A DNA stretch of 64,000 nt from Toxonevra muliebris (Eukaryota > Arthropoda > Insecta > Diptera > Pallopteridae), in contig OY829328.1 of NCBI GenBank assembly GCA_963691655.1, forward strand, positions 74,466,400 to 74,530,399. The letters run 5' to 3'. A program made the position numbers and the translations under genes. Positions 23,660 through 34,389 of this stretch are shown here, piece after piece. The stretch's first letter is position 1. Each line of letters begins with the position of its first letter. The notes under the pieces are model-generated. The model had not been told where the DNA came from. It worked only from the letters and a program-made list of their open reading frames with translations, and ran no database searches.

Positions 23660-24925
23660 GTAGAGATGCTGCTTCTTAAGTTTTGAGATATGGCAACACC
23701 AGTGCAGATATGTTAAATCTGACATCAGCATCGTAAATTTTGACATTTTTAATGGTAAACGTACTCAGAACGTTTTGTCATACAAGTGCTATTCATGTTG
23801 TTTACAGTAAGTTGAAAAATTCATCTCGGCCAAAAAATGAATTTAAATCGCGAACATTTTCATGTGATGATTTTTTTATGATTTTCGACGTGGATTAACT
23901 CAGCAACAGTCAGCCGATCAACTCTCTTCTACTTTCGGTGATGAAGCACCATACCGAGCCACCGTGTTTCGCTGGTTTTCGGAATTCAATCGTAGTCGTA
24001 GTTCGCTCTAGGACGAATTTCGTGAAGGTCGTCCAAAATTGGTTGTTGTGGCAGAAAACATAGATGCTGTGCGTGAACTAATATTGCAAGATCACCAAGT
24101 GACTTATCGTGAGATTGAGGCATGCTTGGGCATCAGTTTCACTCACAAACATTCAATATTGCATGAAAATTTGCCGGCCAAAAACATTTGTTCGCGTTGG
24201 GTACCGCAAATTTTGACAATCGCTCAAAAAAAAGCTCGTGTCGATTGGTGCAAAGAAATATTGAAAAAAAACACAATCGCGTTGCTTCAAAAGACGTCTA
24301 TAAGATTGTGACAGGTAACGAATCATGGATATATGCACACGAGCCCGAAATTTTACAGCAATCGACTGTATAGGATTTCCAAAGTCAGCCAAATCCAACA
24401 AAAGTTGTTCGCACACGAAGCACTTCGAAGCAAATGGTCGCCTGTTTTCTCAGAAAAACTGGTCATGTGGCTACCGTGCCATTAGAGCAACGTAGAACAG
24501 TCAATTCTGAATGGTATATCATCATTTGTTTGTCTGAAGGTTCGGAGAAATAAGACGTCAAAGACGAATCATTCTTCACCACGACAATGCAAGCTCTCAC
24601 ATATCGGCTCAAATGAGAGCCTTTTTGAGCACTCAAAACATCGAATTGATGGGCCATCCGCCGTACAGTCCTTATTTGGCACCCACTGACTTCTTTTTAT
24701 TCCCTCACATCAAAAATAAATTGCGAGATAAACGTTTTTCGTCGCCTGAAGAATCGCCTGATGCGTTCAAAACACATGTTTTATAGTTACCCCATTCGGA
24801 GTGGAAAAAGTGCTTCGAAAATTGGTACAAACGCATGCAGAAGTGTATTGATCTTTATGGAGAATATTTTGAAAAAAGCCATTTTCAATGATAAGTATAT
24901 GTTTTTACTTGCTCTATCTCAAAAC
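23660..24925 (+). mobile_element. mariner (DD34D) element, inactive
   Basis: The left end near 23660-23700 contains CTTAAGTTTTGAGATATGGC. The right end near 24912-24930 is its inverted partner (CTATCTCAAAACTTAAAG). Between them lies a degraded mariner transposase frame (23837-24891). The right terminus is not free: from ACTTAAAG it runs straight into the terminal repeat of the DD37E element at 24922-28265, so the outermost bases of this end have been replaced. Confidence 0.75.
23837..24891 (+). pseudogene. mariner transposase pseudogene
   Basis: From ATG 23837 the frame gives MNLNREHFHVMIFYDFRRGL (one frameshift), TQQQSADQL, VFRWFSEFNR, then VAENIDAVRELILQDHQVTY and REIEACLGISFTHKHSILHE, the paired helix-turn-helix region of a mariner transposase. 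The catalytic part has IVTGNESWIYAHEP (family GDESWIY; the first Asp is Asn), RRIILHHDNASSHISAQMRA (second Asp kept), and GHPPYSPYLAPTDFFLFPHI (third Asp kept, SPD changed to SPY). There are 34 residues between the second and third Asp, so the signature is DD34D. Stops at about 24010 and 24372 and frameshifts near 24260 and 24550 break the frame. The end GEYFEKSHFQ-stop lies at the normal family position, so the copy was full length before it decayed. Confidence 0.85.
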
Positions 24926-27900
24926 TTAAAGCATGGTCACGAAATAATTTTTACAAAAGCAAAGTGCTGCATTTCAGCTAACGGTAAATTTACAGTTAAG
25001 TAAAGCTTAGAGTCAAAAGTTTAAAGTGTGTAGATCTAGTCACTAGTACAAATTTGTTTCTTGACGAGTGCGGGTAACAGTATGGCGTCGAAAAAAGAAA
25101 AAACTCGAGAATTAATAATTGACATTTATTCGGAAAACAACTCATTTTTATATGCTGAAATTGCACGACGCGCTCATGTCTCAAGAGCGACTGCTAGAAA
25201 TTATTAAAAGATAAGACTATCAAACAAAAGAAAGCTGGTGGTAGAAAAACTCGATTTCAAGATCCAAATTTAGTGAAGAAAGTAGTGAAGTGGTGGAAAC
25301 AGCGACCAAACCAATCAGAACGGGATATTTGCAAAAAAATTTAACATATCGAAATCTTTCGCACATAAAATTAAAGTCCGACAAAATCTTTGTTCAAGCC
25401 AGATGCCTTATTTGCATTAGTTATTAGATTTAAGTGTTTTTTGTACTCCTGGCAACCCTTACCAATTCGATTTTTTCATCGATATATTTATGATTCAGCG
25501 GGTTGAATTTGTCATCTTTAGACAATTTTACCGAATGCCAGGATATCATTCTATATCCTGAGGACGCCGCGAAGTGGTCGTAGCAGCTAAGCTGAGAAAA
25601 TCGAATTGCTATAGGTAAATTTTCTTATACTTACTAATAAATTACATTTGATTATTTAAACTAACTGCTGTTTTCCTTTTACACATTTCAAATTCCCTCG
25701 AAATCCCCCCTTGCACGGAGACGCAAAGCCCTCCGCTTTTTTCAATCTTCATTCGTATAAAGTACAAAAAGTGTCGAATCGCATTGATTTAAGTAACGAA
25801 AAAGCAAAATCATGAGCACGTAAATTGCATGACAAACTCTTAAGCGGCTATAGAGGTTGCGTCATTATTGATGACGAAACTTATGTAAAAGCAGATTTTT
25901 CACAATTACCCGGAAAAAAAATATTATGTTGCATACAACAAAGGAGGTGTAAAGAGAGTTTTTAAGCATCAAAAAACTGAAAAATTTCCCAAAAATTTTA
26001 TGGTGTGGCAAGCTATATGTTCCTGTGGCCTTAAGACAAAACCGTTTATAACATCTGGTACCATAAATTCCAGAATTTATATTGATATGTGCCTCAATCG
26101 GGTCTACAGTGTGCCTTTGAATTAGAACATAAATGCCATTAAAAATACTTCTTAGTTTTCGCCTATGGGACTGTGTGCGCTTTTATGTCCATAAACCATT
26201 GGCGTAAAACATAAACAGAACTACAATTCAAAAATTTTAAATTTTTTTTTTTTTTTTTTTTTTAAATATACCAATTAGGGTACATTGTATCCACACCAAT
26301 ATACAAAATTATAACCCAATGTACCAGCTTTGATACAATTGTATTTGTAGCAACGTATCAAATTAATGTATCAGTTGTGGTATCATTGTATCAGATTTGG
26401 TGTAGTTGTGTCGAAATGTTAACTGAGGTACTGGTGGAAGAATAGTAATAAGAAAAAAGGAGAGAAAAAATAGACTTTGTGCCAACAGAACGAAATGGAG
26501 AATATACCTAGGGTAATCTGCTGTATATATAGAGTATATAAGCAAAGAGCAGTGACAAACTGTGTGTAATGTTCTAATGTACTTTTTTTGTACATATATT
26601 CCGTTTGTACTGTAAATTTATAGCTCTAATGTACCGTCAACCGAAATTTTTGTATTTTTTTTTTTTTTTTTTTGTATTAAATTTTAGATTTTAGAGACAT
26701 TATCTGATTATGTGTGTGTGTGTGTGTGAATATGACAAATTAGAATATTATGAGAAAACCCAAATGACAAATATATGTAGTACAGTAAGAAATATTATGC
26801 GAAAAGCCAAGTTCTATGTTCATAATATAGATGTTCTACTGTATTTTAAATTGTTTTCAAATGAAATTTTATTGACTTACTTAGCCATTTTTTGAGGATT
26901 TTGAATCCGAATTTTTGTGTCTTACTCTTCTGCTGCTTTTACTGCTGGTGGGTTTTGTTGTTGATTTGCTGTGACTGCAGCTCTTGCTCTGCTGCGTTTG
27001 CGGCTTTTGCTCTGCTGCGTTTGCGGCTTTTGCTCTGTTGCGCTGGTTACTGCTTCGAAATCTGGTTTCGTTGTTCGTATTAAGCTGTCTAAAAGCTGTG
27101 CACAAATTTTGCTGTGTGCTATGCACTTTTTGTTTAAAGTAGCGGCGTGAGGAAAAATTTTCCTTCAGTTTTTTTTATTTGTATAATATATAAACGTACA
27201 ACCAAACTTTTTCTCACAGCAATCATGCCACCAAAAAAAAGAAAATTGACAAAAATGGCGATAGCGTTATTTATTGTTCTGTGCCGATTCTTTTTTCGAA
27301 CGGCTCGAAGGACCATGCGCAAGTTCGCAATACTTGCTCGATAAGAAAGAAAGAAACAATATGCGCGAGTTGGATTTGATTGTTGGTGCACAATGTAATG
27401 ATTATTTATTGATTTATAATTAATTCATGAAATAATTAAATCTAAGTAAAAAAAAGAATTTATTTTATAAGAGAGATTAATTCAAGTTTAAAATAAGAGA
27501 TATTAATTCAAGTTTAAAATCAACAATAATGCTACTTGACTTCTTTAAGATTATAGATGGAATGAATTTAAATGCATATACATTGGCATCTAATTACAAG
27601 GAATCAAAAAAAAGGAGTAATATAATACGATTTTATTGAGGCACTGGAGTTGCCATAATTCAAAATTTTATACAAAAAAAACAAGATGAAGTGCACAACG
27701 CGTTCGACGCGTCGCACTCAGAGAAAATAGAAAGCTATTGCAAGTCGATTAAATCCATGTCCTCAACACTGCCTTTTTATAAAAAGCATACAGTTCCAGC
27801 TGTATTTTGGCCTAATTTGGCGACTTGCCATTATTCTAAAGAAACGTTGGCATAACGTTGGTATAAAAACAACAACATCAACTTCGTACCAAAGTAGTTC

Positions 27901-28265
27901 AATCCTCCCAACTGCCCCGAACTGCGTCCGATTGAAAAATACTGGGCTATAATAAAACAAAAATTGCGAAAATATTACAAACCTTCAAAAAATATATCAG
28001 ACTCTTCAAAAAAGTGGCAGAAAGCTACAAATGATTTTGGAAAAAACTGTGTCAAAAACCTAATGGCAGGTCTTAAAAAAAAGTGCGTGAATTCGCTAAA
28101 ACACCAATGGTTGAATAAAATCTTTTACGTTATCTGAAAATAAATAAAATTGAAAAAAAAATCTTTATAGTTAGTTTTTTTTTTTCATTTTTATAAATAT
28201 AGAAATAATGTAGCGTTGACTTTGTAAAAATTATTTCGTGACCATACTTTAAGTAGCAACCCTCG
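24922..28265 (+). mobile_element. Tc1/mariner DD37E relic interrupted by a 1.6-kb insertion
   Basis: Inverted ends share ACTTAAAG(C/T)ATGGTCAC and run on through AATAATTTTTAC: left at 24923, right as the reverse complement ending GCAACCCTCG at 28265, followed by TA. The plus strand holds a decayed transposase: MASKKEKTRELIIDIYSENN (ATG 25082) and AEIARRAHVSRATARN (helix-turn-helix); RKLHDKLLSGYRGCVIIDDE and TYVKADFSQLPGKK (first Asp); KNFMVWQAICSCGLKTKPFI; then after the insertion HTVPAVFWPNLATCHYSKET (second catalytic Asp changed to Asn) and NPPNCPELRPIEKYWAIIK (catalytic Glu). Family spacing is 37 residues. A smaller inserted piece with AATTCGATTTT inverted ends lies near 25440-25700. It is inactive. 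Confidence 0.8.
26105..27750. other. 1.6-kb insertion inside the DD37E relic
   Basis: Homology to the transposase stops after INSRIYIDMCLNR (about 26100) and resumes at LPFYKKHTVPAVF (about 27757). The insert has two poly-T tracts (26240-26264 and 26655-26675) around sequence built of GTATCA/GTACAT words, a TG run (26711-26728), a 23-bp tandem repeat (GCTCTGCTGCGTTTGCGGC core, 26987-27050) and a plus-strand ATG at 27229 opening MPPKKRKLTKMAIALF. I cannot classify it. Confidence 0.5.
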
Positions 28266-28267
28266 TA

Positions 28268-30164
28268 TTAATACAAAGTCAGAGTGTGAAAAATAAAAAA
28301 AATCCACCCATGACCACTCCCACCTCCCATACAACATGATTGTAAAAAAAATTTATATTTTCCTTTTTATCGCTGAGAATCACTTTAAAAGTTTTTATTA
28401 ACGCAGTGTGAAAGTCATTTTCCCTTCATATTTACACCTTCAACCTGATAAGTCAGCAGCTGTGATTTAAAGCTGTTAACAGATTAATCTTCAAACTAAT
28501 CTTATTGTTGTTGTTAATGAGAAATTCTAAATGAACAACGTCTTTATCATCAAACTCAAAATTATAGGTAACCGCAGTAAATTGTTGTCCAAAACGCTTA
28601 AGTTCTTTGTATTTACACATTCGATATGCTTAAACTATATAAGTATAAACTTTAAGTCATGGAATAAGAAAGTATTATTACAATAAAGAACAATAATAGT
28701 AATAATTTTTTTTACAATAACACACACATACTCACACATGACTATTAAATTAAATTCCACACATATACAGACACAAATGAAGATGTAAAAGCAACATGAT
28801 GTAAGTTAAAGAAACGAAACAAAAAAAAAAAAAAAAAAATGCAAAAAGACGAGAAAGGAAGAGAGAAAAATATGAAATTGTAAATTATGTGCTGCAATAT
28901 GTCAGCATGTTGCTGCTGCTGCTGTTGCTACTGTTGTTACTTTTGCCATTATTATTGTGTTGTATTTGGTTGGTTGCATTATTACACCCATACAAACACA
29001 TATATACACGCATACACGCTTATTCATGGAGCAGCATTAGCAACGGCAGTACGAGTAGTAGCAACTACATACATGAAATGGAAAATTATTTACGAAAGTC
29101 AAGCAAGAATTCACGCAAAATATTGTTGTGATCATGCCCAACATGGCCCTTTAACCCATTTCTTTCTTTCTTTTTTTTTTTTTTTTTTTTTTTTTTGTAA
29201 CCTTTTTCTCTTTTTCCATATTTCAAATAGTGAACACGCATACTTACTTACTTACATACGTATACAGACACAGTAACATCTTTCGCTTATGATTATGATA
29301 AGCGAGCGCTAGGGAGCGTCATCGGGCGCATTCATATTTTTGTTTTATGCAGACACATATACATGCGCACATACAATTGATGTGGAAAAATATGTGTATG
29401 AAAAAAAAACAAAAGCAAAAAAGTTGAAGTAAAAGAAAGGGAACAAGAAAAGTTGCAAGTTTCTTTTATGATTTTCTTTAGTTGCATGCAGCAGCAACAG
29501 TAGCAGCTATAAAACAAAGAAAATTTTACGCGTCATGCTGCGCGTTCAGCATAAGAAAAAGTTCCTATCACATACATATGTACATACTCACACACATATA
29601 TGTATGTGTGTATGTATTTATACACATTTGGTCTACATCTTTGTTTGCAATAAAAAACAATAATATTTCGCAACAAACAAAAGAAACAGTAGCAACATTC
29701 GCTACCATCTTCAACAACATCCCCGCTAACCAACTACTGTTAGTCATGGTGTTATGAAATCTCGGCAGGAAACGGAAATACACAAAACATATATATAGAT
29801 GTAAAAAAGGGAAGAAAAAGAGAAATTTTGAAATATTATCAACAACAACAACAAGAATCCAACAAGTCGTTTGTTGAAAAGTATATTTAAAAATGTTTAC
29901 AGATATTTTCAAGTGCACATGCCCTGACTCGCTGGCTGAATGGTTAACTAACTCACGGCCAGCTGAAGTAGTTGTCAGTTGTATACTTCGCTTTCACGTA
30001 CACAACGGACTATATATGCCAGAGCGTTAAGAATCTTCTCTCGATGCCGGTGACTGTTTATTTGCGAGTAATCTTTTATACCCACATAATTTTTTAAGTT
30101 TACTTTTTTAGAATCGTTTTTATATTTAAGCCGGTAGTCGCAGTGGAAATTGTTACATAAATGA
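28268..30164. other. microsatellite-rich non-coding stretch
   Basis: CTG/TTG trinucleotide runs (28908-28950), a poly-T tract (29172-29197), CA and TATG runs (29575-29610) and poly-A (28818-28838). The 80-129 codon frames here are low-complexity artefacts. No gene seen. Confidence 0.5.
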
Positions 30165-31280
30165 TGGGCAGCGCCCTCTCGCAAAAAGAGCGGATGAAAA
30201 ATTATGTGTATAAGTATCAGCGATGCCAACTTGCGGGGAATTCCCCGATTTGCGGGGAATTTTACTGGGTGCGGGGAATCGGGGAATGTGCTGTTTTTTG
30301 CGGGGAATTTGAAGTTGTTTAGCTTTTAGTCATAAAAGTCTGTAGAATATTTTTTGTCAAATTTTATGTTATGTAAAACGTTTAACTTAAGCAATATTTC
30401 ATATTTGGAGTCTTAAAATCTTCGTGTTTTCCTAAGTGGGCCCTGCGGTTTATTGGGTTTTTAGAAAAGAGTGCTATTTGAAAGTATTATATTTCCAACG
30501 TATTTTGTAAAAATTTCAGAGAGAGAGAGACGGGGAATGCTTTCGTAGATGTAGACGATTATAGCGCCGAGTGTTAGTCAGGCCAAAACAGTCGCGCCGC
30601 GCTTCGACTTCTCTTTCGACCGTTCAGAAAGCTATGCCTTAGTCCAGCACCTCCTGATTAATAACTCTTAATCCTTGCTGACTAATCTGAAAGCTTACAA
30701 ATTACAATCAGCCATCATAAAAAAGATGAAATATATTTTATACGTTAAAAACCGATAGTCTAAACTTTGAACCTGTAAAAGAGAGCCCATGTCTTCTCCT
30801 TTAAGAGCTATGATATCCAAAAATGGATTGAACGTCTAGTAACTCGAAACTCCCCATCCCATTTAATCCAATAGGATTAAACTTTGTGTAAGCTTGAGCC
30901 GGATCGATTTTGAAAGTGGGTTTTTCTTGAAGTGAAATCTCCCATGTACCAAAAGAATTCCGGAGACAGAAAGTACATTTCTATTAATCTACCAGTCTCG
31001 TAAAAATTGGTTGAGCTTTGGACCACGGAAGTTCAGGGTCGCCTTAATATAACACTCATTGATGTCAATTTTAGGTAATTTTTCGTTTCAGTAAAATGTT
31101 TAAATGGAAAGTGCATGTCGCGCTGTTATAATATGAAATTATATCGATGCAGGGAATTCGATCGAAAATTGGGGAATTTCTCGACTGCTATCGGGGAGAA
31201 AGAAAAAATGAGTTGGCATCCCTGATAAGTATATGCATTCTCATATTTTTCATACTCAATTGATAGAGAGCGCTGCCCAT
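30165..31280. repeat. palindromic repeat split by the hAT element
   Basis: Flanks of the hAT element are inverted copies of each other: GATGGGCAGCGCCCTCTC (30161-30178) mirrors GAGAGCGCTGCCCATC (31265-31280), and similarity continues inward through ATGAAAAATTATG to the insertion point. The uninterrupted palindrome would be about 110 bp, so it was probably a small MITE or hairpin. Confidence 0.6.
30218..31224. mobile_element. non-autonomous hAT element with 8-bp target duplications
   Basis: The 1007-bp segment starts CAGCGATGCCAACT and ends AGTTGGCATCCCTG, a 14-bp terminal inverted repeat with one mismatch, CAG..CTG type. It is flanked by identical 8-bp copies of ATAAGTAT (30210-30217 and 31225-31232). 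Eight-base duplications and CAG-GATGCCAAC ends are standard for the hAT superfamily. Near the left end GCGGGGAAT-type words recur several times (30234-30310), and GGGGAAT recurs at the right (31170-31195); such subterminal repeats often bind hAT transposases. No transposase coding is seen, so it would need a helper. Confidence 0.9.
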
Positions 31281-31289
31281 CAGTTTTTC

Positions 31290-31640
31290 GTCAAATTTGA
31301 CATTTCAAACAAAAGAATCTAGAAATTTCTAGAACTGAAGGAATGAGCGAGTATAGACTGAGAAAAAAAGCGCGAGGCACAAGCCAATGGCGGTTATGTT
31401 ACGATAAAATTTTCAGCAAAAAATGCAGCTGATAGACAGCGAGAATGTAGACTTCACCGAAAAATGGAGGCCCAAAAAAATTCAGATCCTGCTATTGTGA
31501 CAAAAAAAACTCAAAAAAAAATCAGCACCGAGAGATTGCAGGAGTGCAGACTTCGCAAGCAACTTGATGCACAACAGAATGCGAATTTCATTGAAAAATA
31601 ACTCGCAAAGACTGACCTGAAAATTCAAAACGCAAACGTT
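31290..31640 (+). pseudogene. relic frame with repeated E-RQRECRLRK motifs
   Basis: Three related, lysine/arginine-rich segments are coded in two plus-strand frames: MSEYRLRKKARG (ATG 31343), AADRQRECRLHRKMEAQ, and STERLQECRLRKQLDAQQ, each separated by about 30-35 residues. Similar short basic repeats occur near the N-terminus of proteins encoded by some insect mobile elements, but I cannot name a family. A stop follows FIEK at about 31601. Probably a truncated transposon gene. Confidence 0.4.
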
Positions 31641-31839
31641 CTGAAGAAGTAAACTTCTGTAGGGCTAATAGGACAGCCATCCCAAGAAGCATAAATGATT
31701 CATGATGTTATTTTTTTACCAGGTCTGATACACTCATGAATTATATACATTAGCAGATCTAGGCTATGGAGGTTGCAGTCCCTCTAAATAATGGTTAAAA
31801 TTCTGTTGTTTTTTTTAACTTGAAAGTGATTTTTGGTTT

Positions 31840-32055
31840 AGGTTTTCGATGTGATTTTTAGAACTATTTTTGGATAGTTATTTAGGATAGTTATTGGTTA
31901 AAACGTTGGCCTGAGCTCTTTTTAAATTTTGATCTACTTTGATTTGATTTTTAGTCTGAACTTTGATTTAAATTTTGATCAGCTTTGAGTTTGAGTTTTG
32001 ACCTGTTGTTGGTTTGATTTTTGGTCTGCTTTTGATATGAAGTTAGAGCAGAATT
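31840..32055. repeat. 12-bp-period minisatellite, T-rich orientation
   Basis: Units of TTTGGTCTGAATTT type directly abut the 3' end of a minus-strand LINE (ATTAGGTTAGGTTGAGTGGA begins near 32069). Confidence 0.7.
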
Positions 32056-32059
32056 TTAG

Positions 32060-32990
32060 GTTTAAGATTAGGTTAGGTTGAGTGGATGCTGCTTCCATTA
32101 TCCAAAGAAGCCCAATTAGCGCAACAATCACTTTTTGATACCGCTATTTAGATGGTTAAATCTAAAGAAAGCTTTCTAGATATTCCAGTGTGTAAGGTCT
32201 CCACAAACCATTTTGTTAAATCACGAAACTTCAACAGAATGCTGAGGTTGACATTAGCAGCCTCTTCTATACAGCATAGGCAAGATTTGTCAAGGGATAT
32301 GACCGGGACACCCATTCTCGCTGCATACGAGTCAATCACCAAGTATCCCATTTAAAGTGCGGTTACTCGTGTGATTTTCATCCTGGAAAAAGATAAAAGT
32401 TCCTTAGTTTTGGAGCTCTTATATTATGGTTCTTGATGTGGAGCAAGTCTGAAGTCGGATAATTTAAAGAAGAATGTGAAAATGTCTGTCTTAACAAAAT
32501 TTAAGGAAGGTAAAACCTGTTCCGACTGGGAAGTGTTCAGCAAAAAACCATGTCTAGCCCGAGCATCGAACTTCACATTTCCGCTATTGCTCCTATGTCC
32601 AAGTAAGAGTTAAATTAATGTGCTATCCAAGTCTGACAAGCTCTTTCTTGCACTCACCAACTAGTTTTGATACGGAAATTTTTGAGATCATGGCTGTCAG
32701 GGATCAGGGATCTGCTATCAGAAAGAATTCCTGCATTTTTCTCTTTCAGTACATTGTCCGAAATTGCCCTACTAGTTTGTAAAATAGCGAGTACTTCCAC
32801 CTGGAACACGCTAGAAGAGTTTGGCAAACAGAATAAATTAGATAGGTCTAGAGGCTACGAGAAGACATCAGCACCCACTCCAAAGTCCATTTTTGACCCG
32901 TCCGTGTAAAAAGTATATTCATAATCGCTTACTGGTGACCGATCAACCCAATCGTGTTTCGTTGAAATAAAAATTTTCAGGTATGAGTTA
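32060..32990 (-). mobile_element. LINE relic: RNase H, C-terminal domain and 3' end
   Basis: Down the minus strand: YEYTFYTDGSKMDFGVGADV (32920-32861, first RNase H Asp), VFQVEVLAILQTSRAISDN (RNase H Glu region), NAGILSDSRSLI (SDS Asp), GHRSNSGN-K-DARARHG (WVPGH..GNE.AD.LAR remnant near 32580-32530), then GYLVIDSYAARMGVPV and CLCCIEEAANVNLSILL (C-terminal zinc-knuckle region) and a 3' part with ATACCGC, GCGCTAATTGGGCTTCTTTG and GAAGCAGCATCCACTC, ending (AACCT)2. The 3' end closely resembles that of the LINE at 42.1-42.9 kb. Stops interrupt the frame. Confidence 0.75.
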
Positions 32991-33042
32991 TTAAAACAAA
33001 GTTTGTAATGAGCGATATCATAAACGGGGCTCTGGGTATGGT

Positions 33043-33575
33043 TAGCAACTGGGCTGCAGGGCCTGGAAATTAATCCGGAGAAAACCGAGCTAGTTCTATT
33101 CACCACTAAGACCAAGATGGCGGGTTTCAATCACGCTCGTTTGAGTAGCCATTAACTGTCTCTCCATCAAGTTTCTTGGAGTAAGTTTAGATCGCAAAAC
33201 AAGTTGGAAAAAAAAACATTGAAGAACGGATAAAAAAGGCTTGCTCGGCTTTTTATGCTTGCATAAAAATCTTTAATAAGAAATCGGGGTTGCATCCTAA
33301 TATGGTGCTTTGGATGTATACGACAGTCGTTCGCCCTATGCTTAGATATGGTGCGATAGTTTGATGGACAGCCCATAAGAAAAGCTGCTATCTCTCTAAA
33401 CTAGCTTTGGTGCAGGGAATAACGTGTATCACAGTAGCGTCACAGGTGCAATAACGTCTAGTCCTACTGACGCACTTAATGTTATGCTGCCACTTATGCC
33501 TTTTTATTATACGTCAAAGCTAAAGTTGCTAGTAGTGCAGTTAGACTCAGAGAATCAGGATGCTGGACCTCTTGA
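33043..33575 (+). mobile_element. LINE relic: reverse transcriptase C-terminal part
   Basis: Plus-strand codons give GLQGLEINPEKTELVLFTTK and TKMAGFNHARL (RT palm end, family G--VNP-KTELVLFTRK), then KFLGVSLDRKTSWK, ACSAFYACIKIFNKKSGLHP, NMVLWMYTTVVRPMLRYGAI (RT thumb) and TGAITSSPTDALNVMLPLMP, ending VASSAVRLRESGCW. The YADD catalytic box would lie just upstream and is absent. Sequence homologous to LINE RNase H on the opposite strand begins about 50-110 bp to the left, so the two relics are arranged head to head. Confidence 0.75.
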
Positions 33576-33619
33576 TCACATGACCACAATCATGTAATCA
33601 ATATCCTACCGGTAGTCCT

Positions 33620-34385
33620 GATAGTGCTAACAACCGATTATATCATTAGACCGTACTTCTTCAAAGAAGAGACCAGCACCAACGTTGTGATATGAAATCA
33701 TGAAATGTTGCAGCACCAACGTTATGATATGAAATCATGAAATGTTGGAAGGTAGGTTTCTGCCTAATGTCGCTATTCATGATCTGGGGAACCATTGGTT
33801 TCAATAGGACGGCGCTATGTGCCACACAACATCTCAAAAAATTATATTGACAGAAATGTTCGATGGCCGCATTTTGTTGAAAAATCGGAAGGTCGATTGA
33901 CCGTCGCACTCATGTGATGTGACACCGTTGGGTTATCTACTTTGGAACAATGTAAAGGCAGTCATCTATGTTGATAAGTTAGCAACAATTCTGTGGTCAC
34001 AAGGCATAACAACACAATTCAAGTTTTGTCGAATTCGAGTTATTATCATAATTGAAATCTTCATATCCGATTTCATATTGAGTCAAAATTTTCTGAATAT
34101 CAGTTCAGTGGTTTACGAGACATTAAAGGCAAAATAGTAAAACTCAAATTGATTAATATTAGCATTTGAATCTTTAAAGTGCTCTCCTGTAAAATTCAAA
34201 AACACACTTATGCTGTTATGCCTTGTGACCACAGAATTGAGCACCTGGTGCACAACATTCCCACCGTTATTAGCGAAATAAAGGCCTATGCTCTTGAGCG
34301 GGTAGTGAAAAACTGGATTGAATAGTTGACCTTCTTGAAATGTAGGCGCGGTGGCCATATGCCAGAAGTAAATAAAAAAAACCAT
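33620..34385 (+). mobile_element. rosa-type (DD41D) relic holding a MITE
   Basis: Plus-strand fragments match the second half of rosa-type transposases: IIRPYFFKEE (family IIGPYFF), LGNHWFQ-DGAMCHTTSQK (second Asp), PSHSCDVTPLGYLLWNNVKA and VIYVDKLATI. After the MITE it continues EHLVHNIPTVISEIKAYALE, RVVKNWIE and CRRGGHMPEVNKK. The third catalytic Asp is Gly (PLGY for PLDY). A 36-bp segment (GCACCAACGTTRTGATATGA start, 33671 and 33711) is tandemly duplicated and breaks the frame. Dead copy lacking the N-terminal half. Confidence 0.75.
33986..34239. mobile_element. MITE with ~25-bp terminal inverted repeats
   Basis: The left end CAATTCTGTGGTCACAAGGC then ATAACA is the reverse complement of the right end (TGTTATGCCTTGTGACCACA then GAATTG). 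The 254-bp element interrupts the rosa reading frame exactly between LATI and EHLVHNI, giving an independent estimate of its limits. No open frame of its own. The target duplication is ambiguous because AATTG-type bases occur at both the ends and the target. Confidence 0.75.
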
Positions 34386-34389
34386 TGAA

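Noticed and set aside
28887..29276. 129- and 80-codon plus frames with poly-C or poly-L starts
   Set aside because: Both are alternative readings of the same CTG/TTG trinucleotide and poly-T tracts.
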